Source of the DNA: Pedobacter antarcticus
GTDB taxonomy: Bacteria > Bacteroidota > Bacteroidia > Sphingobacteriales > Sphingobacteriaceae
Assembly (NCBI RefSeq): GCF_900112985.1
Contig: NZ_FONS01000004.1
Location: forward strand, 248,001-312,000
Reading direction: 5' to 3'
Length of the DNA stretch: 64,000 bases
Each line of letters begins with the position of its first letter. The first letter of the stretch is position 1. Under the pieces are notes generated by a model. It saw only the letters and a list, made by a program, of their open reading frames with translations, was not told where the DNA came from and searched no databases. The position numbers and the translations under genes are program-made. Shown one piece after another: positions 16,984 to 25,997 of this stretch.

Positions 16984-19413
16984 ATGCCAATCTGGTTAAA
17001 ACGTGTCCTGCAGGTATTTGCTGCCCTTATTTTATTGATTATCGTTGTGTTCATTGGCCTTGGCATTTACGTAAGTTCTCATAAAAAAGAACTCCTGGTT
17101 TCGGTCACGAAAGAGCTGAATAAAAGTCTGAACGGTACTTTAACAGTAGGTGGTATGGAGCCAAGTTTTTTAAAGGGTTTCCCCGGTGTTTCCGTTAAAT
17201 TATCAGATGTGGAACTTAAAGATAGTCTATGGAACACTCATAAACATACTTTCTTAAATACGAAGGATCTTTCTGTTTCTGTTAATGCATTGGCCTTGTT
17301 AAAAGGGACTGTTGAAATTCGCAGGATATATATCAATGATGCTGAGATTTATCTCTATACAGACAGCACCGGATACAGTAACACATCGATATTTAAATCC
17401 ACTAAAGATACGACCAGAACTAAAGAAGATAAGTCATCTCCGGCAGAGATTAGACGTTTTGATTTAAACAATGTCCGTTTTATTCTGGATAACAGAAAGG
17501 GGAACAAATTGTTTCTGTTTGCCGTTGATGAATTCAGCGGTAAAGTTGACTATCCATTTTCGGGCTGGAAAGCAGATATTAAATTAAAAACACTCGTCAG
17601 AAGTCTGGCTTTTAATACTAAACGCGGGTCCTTTATTAAAGATAAAGTGCTGGAAGGTAAAATGGATATTTCGTACAGCAACAGCACCGGTATCCTTACC
17701 GTGGAGCCAAATAAGTTAAACATCGGCAACGACCCGTTTGTCATAGGGGCGAAGTTTAATATCAAAAGTGATCCTGTAGATTTTGCAATCAATATAGAAG
17801 CTAACGGCATTTTATGGCGTAATGCTTCTGCTTTACTTGCACCAAATATTACCTCTAAACTAAATATGTTTAACCTGGAGAAGCCGATAAATGTAAAATG
17901 TATTATATCTGGCAATATGGGAGCGGGCGATCCTTCAATTTTGGTAAACGCATCTGTGAAGGATAACAAATTAACCAGTCCTGGTGGCGCAGTAGACGAC
18001 TGTAATTTTGCAGGCGTGTTTACCAATAACTTTATTAACGGCAAGGGTTTCACCGATGCTAATTCGGCTATTAAGCTTTATCGTTTTTCCGGGAAATATA
18101 AAGATATGCCATTTACAATCGATACAGCTTTTATTCATAACCTGGATAAGCCAATAGCTACGGGTACTTTCCGCTCTAAGTTTGAGGTTACTAAACTCAA
18201 TCCTGTTGTTGGAGAGGATATTCTGAAATTTACGAAGGGGAGTGCAGACCTTGCCTTGCATTATAGTGCAGATATTGTAGATTTTAAATTGGTCAAACCA
18301 GTAGTTACCGGTTTGGTCAGTGTAAAGAATGCAGATGTGAGTTATGTACCCAGAAACGTCAATTTTAAGAATACTTCCATAACGCTGGACTTTAAAGGAA
18401 ATGATTTATTTATACGTGATATCCGCCTGCAAACCGGAAAAAGTATAATTAATATGGACGGCAGTATTGCCAACTTCATGAATCTGTACTATAACGCTCC
18501 CGAAAAAACCCTGTTGAAATGGAAGATGTACAGTCCCCAGATACATCTTGGAGAATTTATGGGTTTTCTGGGTAGCAGAAAGGGCAGGAAACCGGTTGCC
18601 AAAGCTAAAAAGAATTCAAATTTCAAGGATCAGATGAACGAGATGCTGGAGAAAGGCAAAGCTGAAATCGAGATGAAAGTTGACCAGGTTCATTATGGGA
18701 AGTTTATCGGCACGGGTATGAATGCCAACGTTTTTCTTTCAGAAACAGGTCTTGAGCTTAAGAATGTAACTATGAAACATGGGGGAGGTGCAATTCGTCT
18801 GAATGGGAGTTTAACGCAGCAGGGCAGCGGGAATAAATTTAAGCTGAATTCGGTGGTTGACAACGTAAATATCCGAAGTTTCTTTTATGCTTTTGATAAT
18901 TTTGGCCTGAAAAGTCCGACCTATAAAAACCTGAAAGGTAATTTTTTTACGAAAGTTAATCTTAGTGGAAATATCTCGAATCAGGGAAAGATGTTACCTG
19001 GATCTATGAACGGGGATATACAATTTGACCTGAAAAGAGGGGCCCTGCTTAATTACGACGCGGTGAAAAGCGTAGGTAAATTTGCATTTCCATTCCGTGA
19101 TCTTGATAATATCACATTTGACAATTTACATGGCAACTTTCTGGTACGGGGTAATCTGATTACTATTAAACCTATGCAAATTAATTCAAGCATTCTGAAT
19201 GTAGATTTGGAAGGGGTTTATTCGATGGGTAAAGGAACGAATATCTATTTGGACGTACCGTTAAGAAATCCTAAAAAGGATGATGGTATTCAAGATAAGA
19301 AAGAAATAAAAGAAAGAAGAATGAAAGGGATCGTCGTGCATATTCTGGCCACGGACGGCGATGACGGGAATATCAAATTTAAGCTGATTCGCAAGAAAGA
19401 TAAGAACGGCTAG
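16984..19413 (+). CDS. AsmA family protein
   Basis: An 809-residue protein with one N-terminal membrane helix (about residues 8-28) and a long periplasmic beta-rich region. The start SLNGTLTVGGMEPSFLKGFP followed by repeated LKDVEL/SVSVNALALLKG-type segments is the AsmA N-terminal signature, and the C-terminal part (MQINSSILNVDLEG) matches the AsmA_2 domain. AsmA-like proteins form long grooves that move phospholipids to the outer membrane or help outer membrane assembly. It is transcribed alone and ends in a hairpin that contains its own stop codon. Confidence 0.9.
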   Translation: MPIWLKRVLQVFAALILLIIVVFIGLGIYVSSHKKELLVSVTKELNKSLNGTLTVGGMEPSFLKGFPGVSVKLSDVELKDSLWNTHKHTFLNTKDLSVSVNALALLKGTVEIRRIYINDAEIYLYTDSTGYSNTSIFKSTKDTTRTKEDKSSPAEIRRFDLNNVRFILDNRKGNKLFLFAVDEFSGKVDYPFSGWKADIKLKTLVRSLAFNTKRGSFIKDKVLEGKMDISYSNSTGILTVEPNKLNIGNDPFVIGAKFNIKSDPVDFAINIEANGILWRNASALLAPNITSKLNMFNLEKPINVKCIISGNMGAGDPSILVNASVKDNKLTSPGGAVDDCNFAGVFTNNFINGKGFTDANSAIKLYRFSGKYKDMPFTIDTAFIHNLDKPIATGTFRSKFEVTKLNPVVGEDILKFTKGSADLALHYSADIVDFKLVKPVVTGLVSVKNADVSYVPRNVNFKNTSITLDFKGNDLFIRDIRLQTGKSIINMDGSIANFMNLYYNAPEKTLLKWKMYSPQIHLGEFMGFLGSRKGRKPVAKAKKNSNFKDQMNEMLEKGKAEIEMKVDQVHYGKFIGTGMNANVFLSETGLELKNVTMKHGGGAIRLNGSLTQQGSGNKFKLNSVVDNVNIRSFFYAFDNFGLKSPTYKNLKGNFFTKVNLSGNISNQGKMLPGSMNGDIQFDLKRGALLNYDAVKSVGKFAFPFRDLDNITFDNLHGNFLVRGNLITIKPMQINSSILNVDLEGVYSMGKGTNIYLDVPLRNPKKDDGIQDKKEIKERRMKGIVVHILATDGDDGNIKFKLIRKKDKNG

Positions 19414-19422
19414 GCCGTTCTT
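19402..19422. terminator. Compact terminator containing the asmA-like stop codon
   Basis: AAGAACGGC and GCCGTTCTT pair perfectly around TAG, which is the stop codon. The hairpin touches the stop of the convergent small gene at 19422, so one 21-base structure may serve both. Confidence 0.6.
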
Positions 19423-19655
19423 TAGGACTGCATGCTTTCAAATTTATCACCAATTAATAGGATCAGGTCTTCTTCAAGTCCGTTCTCGTCATTGGTTACC
19501 CATTCATCATCTTCTGACAGGAATATTTCAAATTTTTCTTCACCGGGTATTTCTACATAAAAAAATACTTCTTCGTCAATTTCAGTTTCGGTAATTCTTA
19601 CCTGAATCTCTGCTCCTTCATAGGATACAGTAAAATTGTATATGATATCTTCCAT
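19422..19655 (-). CDS. Small acidic hypothetical protein
   Basis: A 77-residue, strongly acidic protein beginning MEDIIYNFTVSYEGAEIQVR. It has alternating hydrophobic and charged residues, as in a small beta sheet, and no signal peptide or membrane helix. The ATG at 19655 is preferred to a TTG nine bases upstream because an exact TATCTTTG box ends six bases before this ATG. Short acidic proteins of this type occur widely in Sphingobacteriaceae without assigned function. It is divergent from the exported protein at 19684 with only 28 bases between the start codons. Confidence 0.75.
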   Translation of the reverse strand: MEDIIYNFTVSYEGAEIQVRITETEIDEEVFFYVEIPGEEKFEIFLSEDDEWVTNDENGLEEDLILLIGDKFESMQS

Positions 19656-19661
19656 CGGCGG

Positions 19662-19679
19662 CAAAGATATTTATATTTG
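19662..19679. promoter_or_regulatory. Two back-to-back -7 boxes
   Basis: TATCTTTG on the minus strand (19669-19662) and TATATTTG on the plus strand (19672-19679) both match TAnnTTTG. They end 6 and 4 bases before the start codons at 19655 and 19684. The two divergent promoters share about 28 bases, so each -33 element must lie inside the other gene. Confidence 0.5.
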
Positions 19680-19683
19680 CCTT

Positions 19684-20166
19684 ATGAAGTATTTTTTAGC
19701 CTGTTTGTTTTTATGGGTTTTTCATTTCAATACAGCCTCGGCACAGAATCTTGCCCTGGAAGATTTGAATGGCTACATTGGACAAACTGTTTTCAAAGTT
19801 AATGAGTCCCTAAAAAGTAAAGGCTGGGTTATTCATCCTGAACTTTCCGGAGAGCAGCAGAACCAGCTTTACAAAACATTTGCCTTCGGTAATGCCGAAA
19901 ATGAACAGGGAAAAGCGATTTCCTGGTTCCGTATCCATGCAGACAACCAAATGGTTAACCAGCTTTATTATCAATTGCCAGGTAAGGCAGAACTGGAGAC
20001 CTTAGTTGCTGCTATTATCGCGGGTGGCGCACAGAAGAAAAATATAGACGAGATTTCTAATGAGCAGCTCAGTTCTTACTATATCGGTTATGATCTGGTT
20101 TATCAGACTATTACCGGGAAAGACAGCTATACACTCATGGTCGTTAAAAAACCTCTCCAAGATTGA
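19684..20166 (+). CDS. Secreted hypothetical protein
   Basis: A 160-residue protein with a signal peptide ending near TASAQ (residue 21). The start at 19684 is chosen because the 16 residues upstream would precede the signal helix and because a TATATTTG box ends four bases before this ATG. The mature part (ALEDLNGYIGQTVFKVNESL, then SWFRIHADNQMVNQLYYQLPG) recalls no named family. Its last 23 bases overlap the end of the convergent BamA-like gene. Probably periplasmic; function unknown. Confidence 0.75.
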   Translation: MKYFLACLFLWVFHFNTASAQNLALEDLNGYIGQTVFKVNESLKSKGWVIHPELSGEQQNQLYKTFAFGNAENEQGKAISWFRIHADNQMVNQLYYQLPGKAELETLVAAIIAGGAQKKNIDEISNEQLSSYYIGYDLVYQTITGKDSYTLMVVKKPLQD

Positions 20167-21358
20167 TCTGAAAGCCAGAAAAACCTTTACTGAAACCGTA
20201 GTCTATCGCAATATTAGTATTAGATGCCTTATTGAATTTTATTCTCAGTCCTGTACCTGCTGCCGGATGAATCTTCTTAAACTGATTATTGGCTTCTGTC
20301 ACTGAGGTTGCGTTGGCAAACACTACGAAACCAAATAATCCATTATCTGTAATGTCCCTGCGGTATTCTCCTTCCATATAAAATAAGCCCTTTCCACGAT
20401 AGCGATTCTGATCTATTCCCCGTCCCGATTTGTTATATGGATCCCAACCAATACTAGGCAGGTTAAGGTAGGGGATATTGCTGGATAGTCCGGTCCAAAG
20501 ATAAGTCCAGAGTGCGAGTACATTTTGCTGGTGGGGTCTGGTGTTCAGGGGAATATATTTACGTGCATCAATATAAAGTGACTTCCAGTTGGTTTTACTA
20601 CCCAGAAATACAGGATTGTTTCTCACAACCAAGTTAAGGTAGGCACCCGGAAGTGGGTTAATTGAACTGTTTCTAGTATCATATAATACGTTCAGTGAAA
20701 TTCCGGAAGAGAAGGAGTTATTGCCTTGTTCTGTGCCGACATCGTAACCTGAAAATTCCTGCAGGCGCTGTTCTGGTGTTTTGATATTCACAAAGTAATC
20801 TAGATTGTAACCCAAACCGACGTAAAGAAAAGGTTTGATTCTTTTCAAAGCACTCTGATAGAACCTAACATATTTATAATCGACCAGCATTTTCTCATCT
20901 TCCTTGCCGCTACCTATTCCCCAGGTATACTGCGGATACACGAGAAAACGGGTGTCTCCCTGAATATTCCAGGAGTTATCCGAAAGCCAGATACTGGAAC
21001 GTAAAGGTAATCCGAAACGGCTTTTGAAATTCCAGTAGGGCGTGAAAGTAACGTTGGAAATATCCGTAGTTTTTCTATCCCCGAGATAAAAACCCGCACT
21101 GGTGGAGGTAATCAACGCACGGCCACCCCCCGGTACAGTAGCACCTATTGGAAGCAAAGAAAACATAACCTTCTTAGGGTTTTCCTGACGCGCAGGCGAA
21201 GTTCTGATATGAAATATAGATTTACCTATATCAATCAGATCTCTCTTCCTCGCCGTGTCCCGGACTTCATTATTTACTTTAAGCGCATTGTTCGCATTTT
21301 GCGCGCTGGCGTTATAAGAAATGAATAAAAAAAGGAGGAACGTTGTACTTTTATGCAT
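20144..21358 (-). CDS. BamA/TamA-like outer membrane beta-barrel protein
   Basis: A 404-residue protein with a signal peptide (ending near NASAQ, residue 20), a short periplasmic part and an Omp85-type surface-antigen barrel. The barrel end FNKASNTNIAIDYGFSKGFSGFQINLGEVF (split in the sequence by no break) finishes in phenylalanine, as outer membrane barrels do. The GRGIDQNRYRGKGLFYMEGEY segment is the VRGF/Y-type region of the family. There are no POTRA domains, so it is not the essential BamA; it resembles the small Bacteroidota patatin-less surface antigens of unknown role. It overlaps the convergent gene 19684-20166 by 23 bases. Confidence 0.8.
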   Translation of the reverse strand: MHKSTTFLLFLFISYNASAQNANNALKVNNEVRDTARKRDLIDIGKSIFHIRTSPARQENPKKVMFSLLPIGATVPGGGRALITSTSAGFYLGDRKTTDISNVTFTPYWNFKSRFGLPLRSSIWLSDNSWNIQGDTRFLVYPQYTWGIGSGKEDEKMLVDYKYVRFYQSALKRIKPFLYVGLGYNLDYFVNIKTPEQRLQEFSGYDVGTEQGNNSFSSGISLNVLYDTRNSSINPLPGAYLNLVVRNNPVFLGSKTNWKSLYIDARKYIPLNTRPHQQNVLALWTYLWTGLSSNIPYLNLPSIGWDPYNKSGRGIDQNRYRGKGLFYMEGEYRRDITDNGLFGFVVFANATSVTEANNQFKKIHPAAGTGLRIKFNKASNTNIAIDYGFSKGFSGFQINLGEVF

Positions 21359-21437
21359 ATAGAGCCGAATTTGTAATTCGCATATGCAATTAGTTTGCCA
21401 AACGAATAACTAAAGCATTTTTGCTTAATTGATACAA

Positions 21438-21659
21438 TTAATGGCTATCAATAAAATGCCCGATACGCCCTGCTATGGGTTTCAGAACATTGTAAACGGT
21501 TGTCCACTTAGCCTCGGGTTGGCTTACTGTATCCTTTAAAAGAATTCCCAGTAAAGAGCCGTCACAAAAAATGCGGTACTCGGTGTTGTCTTCTTTGCCG
21601 ATGATTAATAACTCTCTTGCTTTACCTTTAAAAATATCCTTATATATATACTGCTGCAC
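21438..21659 (-). CDS. Small hypothetical protein after MFS gene
   Basis: A 73-residue protein reading MQQYIYKDIFKGKARELLII from a GTG start that lies four bases after the stop of the Bcr/CflA gene, so it is probably translated by coupling. No ATG is available in frame. It has no signal peptide or membrane segment and no recognised domain. A role linked to the transporter is possible but unsupported. Confidence 0.6.
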   Translation of the reverse strand: MQQYIYKDIFKGKARELLIIGKEDNTEYRIFCDGSLLGILLKDTVSQPEAKWTTVYNVLKPIAGRIGHFIDSH

Positions 21660-21663
21660 GGGC

Positions 21664-22884
21664 CTAGATAGCTTTAATTTGTTTTCTGTTGAGTTTAAAT
21701 ACTGCGTACATAATTACCAGTGACATAAATATTAGTATCATGTAGCTGTAACTCAGGTTTCTTTCGTCACTTGCCGGTAATAATGAAATGATCCCATAAC
21801 TCATCATGGATACAATAACATAATTTATTCCGCCGGTAAGTCCGCCCGCAATTCCTGCATTTTTAGGAAACTGACTCAGACAGTAAGTAAAATAATTATT
21901 AAAGGTGAAACCGGCACCCACGTGTATAACAAATGCAAAGCCTAATAATGTATAGAGGTTGTTTATATATAACGTGCTGATCCACATTAGTGCTACAAAG
22001 ACAACCTGAATAGATACATTGACGATTAGTCTGTTGAAGAAAGGTTTATTGATAGTTGCCTTGCCAATAAAACCACCCGTCATCCAGGCAAATCCCAGGA
22101 ATAATGAACTGTATCCTGCAATGATCGGAGAAAGTTTGAAATGATGTTCTATGATGAAAGGACCAGACATATTATAAATCATAACCATCGAATAGGCAAG
22201 CCCAAGCATGATAATTCCCAGTGTAAAACTCCAGGTACGGATCATATCAGCGTAAACCAATGTGATCTTCTTCAGGTTAAATTCCATAGCGTGTTTAAGC
22301 GTTTCTCCGCTATAAACAAATTCCAGTATGGCCAGCAGGATGGCAAAACCGCCCAGGAAATAAAAATTGGATTCCCAGCCCATAGAAGTTTGAAGATACC
22401 CACCTATAAAAGGGGCTATAATCGGGCCTGTAGACCATATAATAGAAAATAAACTTAAATAGTGTTTGAGTTTTTCGCCGGTAAATAAATCTACGAAATA
22501 AGCTCTTTTAGCCACAACGATTGTACCCACCGTTAGACCATGAATAATTCGCATCAGGTAAATAAGGTAAATCTGGTGGGTTGTTGCAATTACAAAACTG
22601 GCTCCCGCAAATATCAGCAGACTGATCAGACTGAGCTTATATCTGCCAAAGCTATCCAGCACACTACCTATAAATAGTTGCGATAATCCGTAACTGATTA
22701 GAAAAAGACTTAATGTTAACTGGACCTGTATGTCGCTGACCTGTAGCGATGCAGCCATTGAAGGTAGTGAAGGTATGTAGACATCGGTGGCAAAGCCAGA
22801 TAGCGGCAGCAGTGCGAATGCAAGCAGCGTAGCCATCCCCTGATTCTTCGATTTGATTGTTTTATGTGTTAACTTGCTCATCAT
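21664..22884 (-). CDS. Bcr/CflA family MFS drug efflux transporter
   Basis: A 406-residue protein with twelve predicted membrane helices and the drug/H+ antiporter (DHA1) signature of the Bcr/CflA group: TDVYIPSLPSMAASLQVS in helix 1, LFIGSVLDSFGRYKL between helices 2 and 3 (motif A) and WSTGPIIAPFIGGYL in helix 5 (motif C). It should export drugs or metabolites in exchange for protons. An exact TACTTTTG box ends ten bases before the ATG. The downstream small gene overlaps by transcription only. Confidence 0.92.
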   Translation of the reverse strand: MMSKLTHKTIKSKNQGMATLLAFALLPLSGFATDVYIPSLPSMAASLQVSDIQVQLTLSLFLISYGLSQLFIGSVLDSFGRYKLSLISLLIFAGASFVIATTHQIYLIYLMRIIHGLTVGTIVVAKRAYFVDLFTGEKLKHYLSLFSIIWSTGPIIAPFIGGYLQTSMGWESNFYFLGGFAILLAILEFVYSGETLKHAMEFNLKKITLVYADMIRTWSFTLGIIMLGLAYSMVMIYNMSGPFIIEHHFKLSPIIAGYSSLFLGFAWMTGGFIGKATINKPFFNRLIVNVSIQVVFVALMWISTLYINNLYTLLGFAFVIHVGAGFTFNNYFTYCLSQFPKNAGIAGGLTGGINYVIVSMMSYGIISLLPASDERNLSYSYMILIFMSLVIMYAVFKLNRKQIKAI

Positions 22885-22894
22885 AATAAGGGCG

Positions 22895-22902
22895 CAAAAG
22901 TA
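22895..22902 (-). promoter_or_regulatory. -7 box of Bcr/CflA gene
   Basis: TACTTTTG on the minus strand matches TAnnTTTG, ten bases from the ATG at 22884, giving a leader of only a few bases. Confidence 0.45.
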
Positions 22903-23081
22903 CAGCTTAAAATGATGCGTTATGACAGGACTACGTCAGATTGTATTTAGTACTTGTCTATATGGAGTATATTACTTAAATTATGCAATATAAATTCAGG
23001 AACTGATCAAGATAAAAAAGTCCTGTGAGCGGGCATCCGCGAAGGGCAGGCACACCATAAACGAATGTCCGGTATACTATA

Positions 23082-23112
23082 CAGAAGGCCCGCATTTATT
23101 GCAGGCCTTCTG
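23082..23112 (-). terminator. Hairpin after phnA-like gene
   Basis: CAGAAGGCCCGC pairs with GCAGGCCTTCTG (11 of 12) with a 7-base loop. No T run is present on the minus strand, so it is a hairpin of likely but unproven terminator function. Confidence 0.6.
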
Positions 23113-23127
23113 CGTCGATAAGCATGG

Positions 23128-23709
23128 CTAACCTTGCTTTCTTACATATTTGGTCAGGATAACAATCAGCTGTCCTTCTACTTTTCCTTCGATCTGGTCT
23201 GTGTTATCTTCAACTATTCTAATGTTCTTTACTACCGTACCCATCTTCGCATTTAAAGTAGATCCTTTAACATCGAGCGATCTGGTGAGCACCACTGAAT
23301 CTCCAGTCTGCAGAATGTTTCCGTTGGCGTCTTTATGGAAATCTATTGTTGTATCATTCTCATGATCACCCGTGCTTTTTGCCCAGGCCAAAAGGTCGTC
23401 ATCCAGATACATCATATCCAGGTTATCAATTGCCCAGCTTTCGTTGCGTAGACGATTAAGCATCCTCCAGGAAACGACCTGCACAGCCGGAACTTCCGAC
23501 CACATACTTCCGCTTAAACACAACCAGTGCTTGCTGTCAAGTTCTTCTTTCTTTTCCAGCTGCACTTCGCATTTACTGCAAATTAATATTGTATTGTCTG
23601 TTGTACTTCCATTAACTGGCGGAACTTCGTATAGTCTCAGCGAGTCTTCCGATCCGCATAACTCACACTTATTCTCACTTCGTTGTTGTATTTGTTCTTC
23701 CAGTTTCAT
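23128..23709 (-). CDS. PhnA/YjdM domain zinc-ribbon protein
   Basis: A 193-residue protein. The N-terminal zinc ribbon has C15-x2-C18 (CELCG) and a second CSKC pair near residue 45. The C-terminal part (DANGNILQTGDSVVLTRSLD, then GSTLNAKMGTVVKNIRI) is the PhnA/YjdM domain, an SH3-like barrel. The old name PhnA, alkylphosphonate uptake, is historical; YjdM is not needed for phosphonate use in E. coli, and the function remains unknown. This copy has an extra middle part between the ribbon and the barrel, as is usual in Bacteroidota. It is monocistronic. Confidence 0.9.
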   Translation of the reverse strand: MKLEEQIQQRSENKCELCGSEDSLRLYEVPPVNGSTTDNTILICSKCEVQLEKKEELDSKHWLCLSGSMWSEVPAVQVVSWRMLNRLRNESWAIDNLDMMYLDDDLLAWAKSTGDHENDTTIDFHKDANGNILQTGDSVVLTRSLDVKGSTLNAKMGTVVKNIRIVEDNTDQIEGKVEGQLIVILTKYVRKQG

Positions 23710-23894
23710 GTTTATACTTTGTTAATGAACGGCGAAGATAAATATTTTATGCAATAAGACCTTTTCTGTAAATGTATTGCTAATATTGATAGTTAACAGA
23801 ACCCGGAATAGTTATTTTTATCCTAATTTAATTAGTATATTTCCTGCTGAGGAACCGCTGCCAATTGCCGGTTCCATAATCATTAATATTGCTT

Positions 23895-24347
23895 ATGAGA
23901 ATTGAAGAAACTTACATTATTGGTCTTCCTGTGAGAACTACCAATGAAAATGGCCAGTCGGCAAAAGACATACCTTTATTATGGGAGCGTTTTTTTTCAG
24001 AGAATATTGCTGCGGGGATACCTGGTACGACAGGGCCGGAGGTCTATTGTATCTATACTGATTATGAAGATGACTATACCAAGCCTTACACTACCATATT
24101 AGGATGCCCGGTTGCCGACCTAAGCCAGATTCCGGAAGGATTAACCGGTCATACTATTGCTGCCGGAAACTATAAGCATTTTCAGGCTAAAGGGAAATTG
24201 AATGAAGGAATAGTTTATAAAGAGTGGACCGGCATTTGGAATTCCGATATCCAAAGGACTTATGATTCCGATTTCGAAATTTATGGTGAAAAGGCACAAG
24301 ACCCTGAAAACGCAACGGTGGATATTTTTATTTCCGTCCCCCGATAA
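23895..24347 (+). CDS. GyrI-like / AraC effector-binding domain protein
   Basis: A 150-residue stand-alone effector-binding domain beginning MRIEETYIIGLPVRTTNENG. It shows the SOUL/GyrI-like fold signs: an N-terminal strand, WERFF helix, CIYTDYEDD, and TIAAGNYKHFQAKG leading into YDSDFEIYG with the conserved glutamate that lines the ligand pocket in such proteins. These domains bind small cationic or drug-like molecules, or inhibit gyrase. The ATG at 23895 is preferred to the TTG six bases upstream. No partner gene is adjacent. Confidence 0.82.
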   Translation: MRIEETYIIGLPVRTTNENGQSAKDIPLLWERFFSENIAAGIPGTTGPEVYCIYTDYEDDYTKPYTTILGCPVADLSQIPEGLTGHTIAAGNYKHFQAKGKLNEGIVYKEWTGIWNSDIQRTYDSDFEIYGEKAQDPENATVDIFISVPR

Positions 24348-24472
24348 TGAATTCCGTACAGCCTTTGGAATTAATATAAACTTAACACAGGCTGAACGTG
24401 GGTTTACCGCGCCGACGTTAGTTTTGCCCGCAAGCCGTTATTTGCGGACAAAACTAATCAAGACGGAATTCA
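24348..24472. repeat. Nested inverted-repeat element
   Basis: A non-coding stretch of 125 bases bounded by the perfect inverted pair TGAATTCCGT (24348-24357) and ACGGAATTCA (24463-24472). Inside is a second hairpin, TTAGTTTTGCCCGCAA (24418-24433) with TTGCGGACAAAACTAA (24442-24457), 15 of 16 paired and an 8-base loop. It starts directly after the stop of the preceding gene. It could be a terminator with extra structure, a small RNA or a miniature inverted-repeat element. Confidence 0.6.
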
Positions 24473-24487
24473 GGTAAACTAAAATAA

Positions 24488-25897
24488 ATGAAAAGAAGAG
24501 ATTTTTTTAAGAACAGTACCCTTGTCGCGGCGGGTTCATTGCTGGCCCCTTTATACGGCTTTTCAGCCGGAACAGACTTGGCCGGTTCAGCAAGCGGAAC
24601 GGCTAAGAACATTATATTTCTGGTTAGTGACGGAATGAGTATCGGGACGTTAACACTGGCCAATCTCTTTGCGCAACGTAAATTTGGTAAGGTAACAAAC
24701 TGGATCTCATTATATGAGCAGCAAAAGGCAGTTAGAGCACTAATGGATACTGCATCTGCAGATGCGTTAGTAACAGATTCTGCTGCGGCAAGTTCTGCGT
24801 GGGGTGGAGGAGTGCGGGTTAACAATGGCGCCATCAACGTCGGGCCGGATGGTACTTTTCATAAACCTATTTTGCAGAAATTTAAAGACGCAGGCAAAGC
24901 AGTAGGCTGCGTAACTTCTGTTCCTATTACCCATGCCACACCTGCAGGTTTTTGTGTAAATAGCGATGCCAGAAGTGACCAGGATGGAATTGCATTGCAA
25001 TATCTTGATTTACGTTTTGATGTGATGCTGGGTGGCGGAGAAGAATTTTTTGATGGTGCAAAAAGAAAAGATAAAAAAGATCTTTTTAAAGCTTTTAAAG
25101 AACGAGGATATTCGGTGCTCCGTAATAGAAAAGAACTTCAGGCTCAAGATTCAAAAGAGACCAGACCGGTTTTGGGTGTTTTTTATGAAGATGGCCTGCC
25201 TTATGCACTTGACAGAAACAGTAGTTCTGAATTGACCGCGCAGACGCCTTCTCTCGCTGAAATGACCAAAACTGCAATTCAGCTGATGGACGGCAAGAAA
25301 AACGGCTTTGTGTTACAGGTGGAAGGCGGAAAAGTTGACTGGGCAGCACACGCTAATGATGCTGGAGCATTAATATCCGATCAGCTCGCTTTTGATGAGG
25401 CTGTTGGAGTTGCTGTTGAATTTGCGAACAGGGATAAAAACACATTAGTGATCATTACTACTGATCATGGGAATGCAAATCCTGGTTTGTTCAGTGCTGA
25501 AGGCGATGTCAATGCTAATTTTGACCGGTTTATGTCTTTCAAGCAAACCAACGAATGGGTATTAAAGGGAATTACTAAAAATGATTCTCCGGTCCAGGTT
25601 ATCGACAGAATTGAAGCCGCGCAGAAATTGGTGTTTACGAAGGCTCAGGCTACAGAAATTCTATCTCACTACCTTAAACTGGACGACACCGGTTTGTATA
25701 ACCCTAAAAAACTGCCTTTCAAATTATATGGAGAGCTACAATCTAAACATACATCTGTGTCTTTCGGCTCTATGAACCATTCGGCAGATTTTGTAGAACT
25801 AGCGATGTTGGGGCCTGGCAGCGAGCAATTAAAACCTTTTATTAAAAATACAGATTTGCATAACCTGATGCTGAAAGCAACAGGCGTGATGAAATAA
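24488..25897 (+). CDS. Alkaline phosphatase (PhoA-type), Tat-exported
   Basis: A 469-residue alkaline phosphatase. The N-terminus MKRRDFFKNSTLVAAGSLLA has a twin-arginine motif, so export should be by the Tat path to the periplasm. Catalytic features are D49 in LVSDGM (metal), D97-S98 in VTDSAAASSAW with S98 as nucleophile, GGGEEFF, the metal-binding HANDAG, and TTDHGNANPG. It hydrolyses phosphate monoesters and helps phosphorus supply. Transcription is not obviously linked to neighbours; no Pho box was recognised. Confidence 0.93.
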   Translation: MKRRDFFKNSTLVAAGSLLAPLYGFSAGTDLAGSASGTAKNIIFLVSDGMSIGTLTLANLFAQRKFGKVTNWISLYEQQKAVRALMDTASADALVTDSAAASSAWGGGVRVNNGAINVGPDGTFHKPILQKFKDAGKAVGCVTSVPITHATPAGFCVNSDARSDQDGIALQYLDLRFDVMLGGGEEFFDGAKRKDKKDLFKAFKERGYSVLRNRKELQAQDSKETRPVLGVFYEDGLPYALDRNSSSELTAQTPSLAEMTKTAIQLMDGKKNGFVLQVEGGKVDWAAHANDAGALISDQLAFDEAVGVAVEFANRDKNTLVIITTDHGNANPGLFSAEGDVNANFDRFMSFKQTNEWVLKGITKNDSPVQVIDRIEAAQKLVFTKAQATEILSHYLKLDDTGLYNPKKLPFKLYGELQSKHTSVSFGSMNHSADFVELAMLGPGSEQLKPFIKNTDLHNLMLKATGVMK

Positions 25898-25965
25898 ATT
25901 GCTTATCTGCAGCAGGTTTATGAATTAAATCTGCTGCAGATATCTACTAACTCTATTCTGATATG

Positions 25966-25973
25966 TATTTTTG
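25966..25973 (+). promoter_or_regulatory. -7 box of beta-lactamase gene
   Basis: TATTTTTG matches TAnnTTTG, 24 bases before the ATG at 25998 and 39 before the alternative at 26013. Confidence 0.45.
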
Positions 25974-25997
25974 CTATCAAGCCATCGATAAAGGTGG

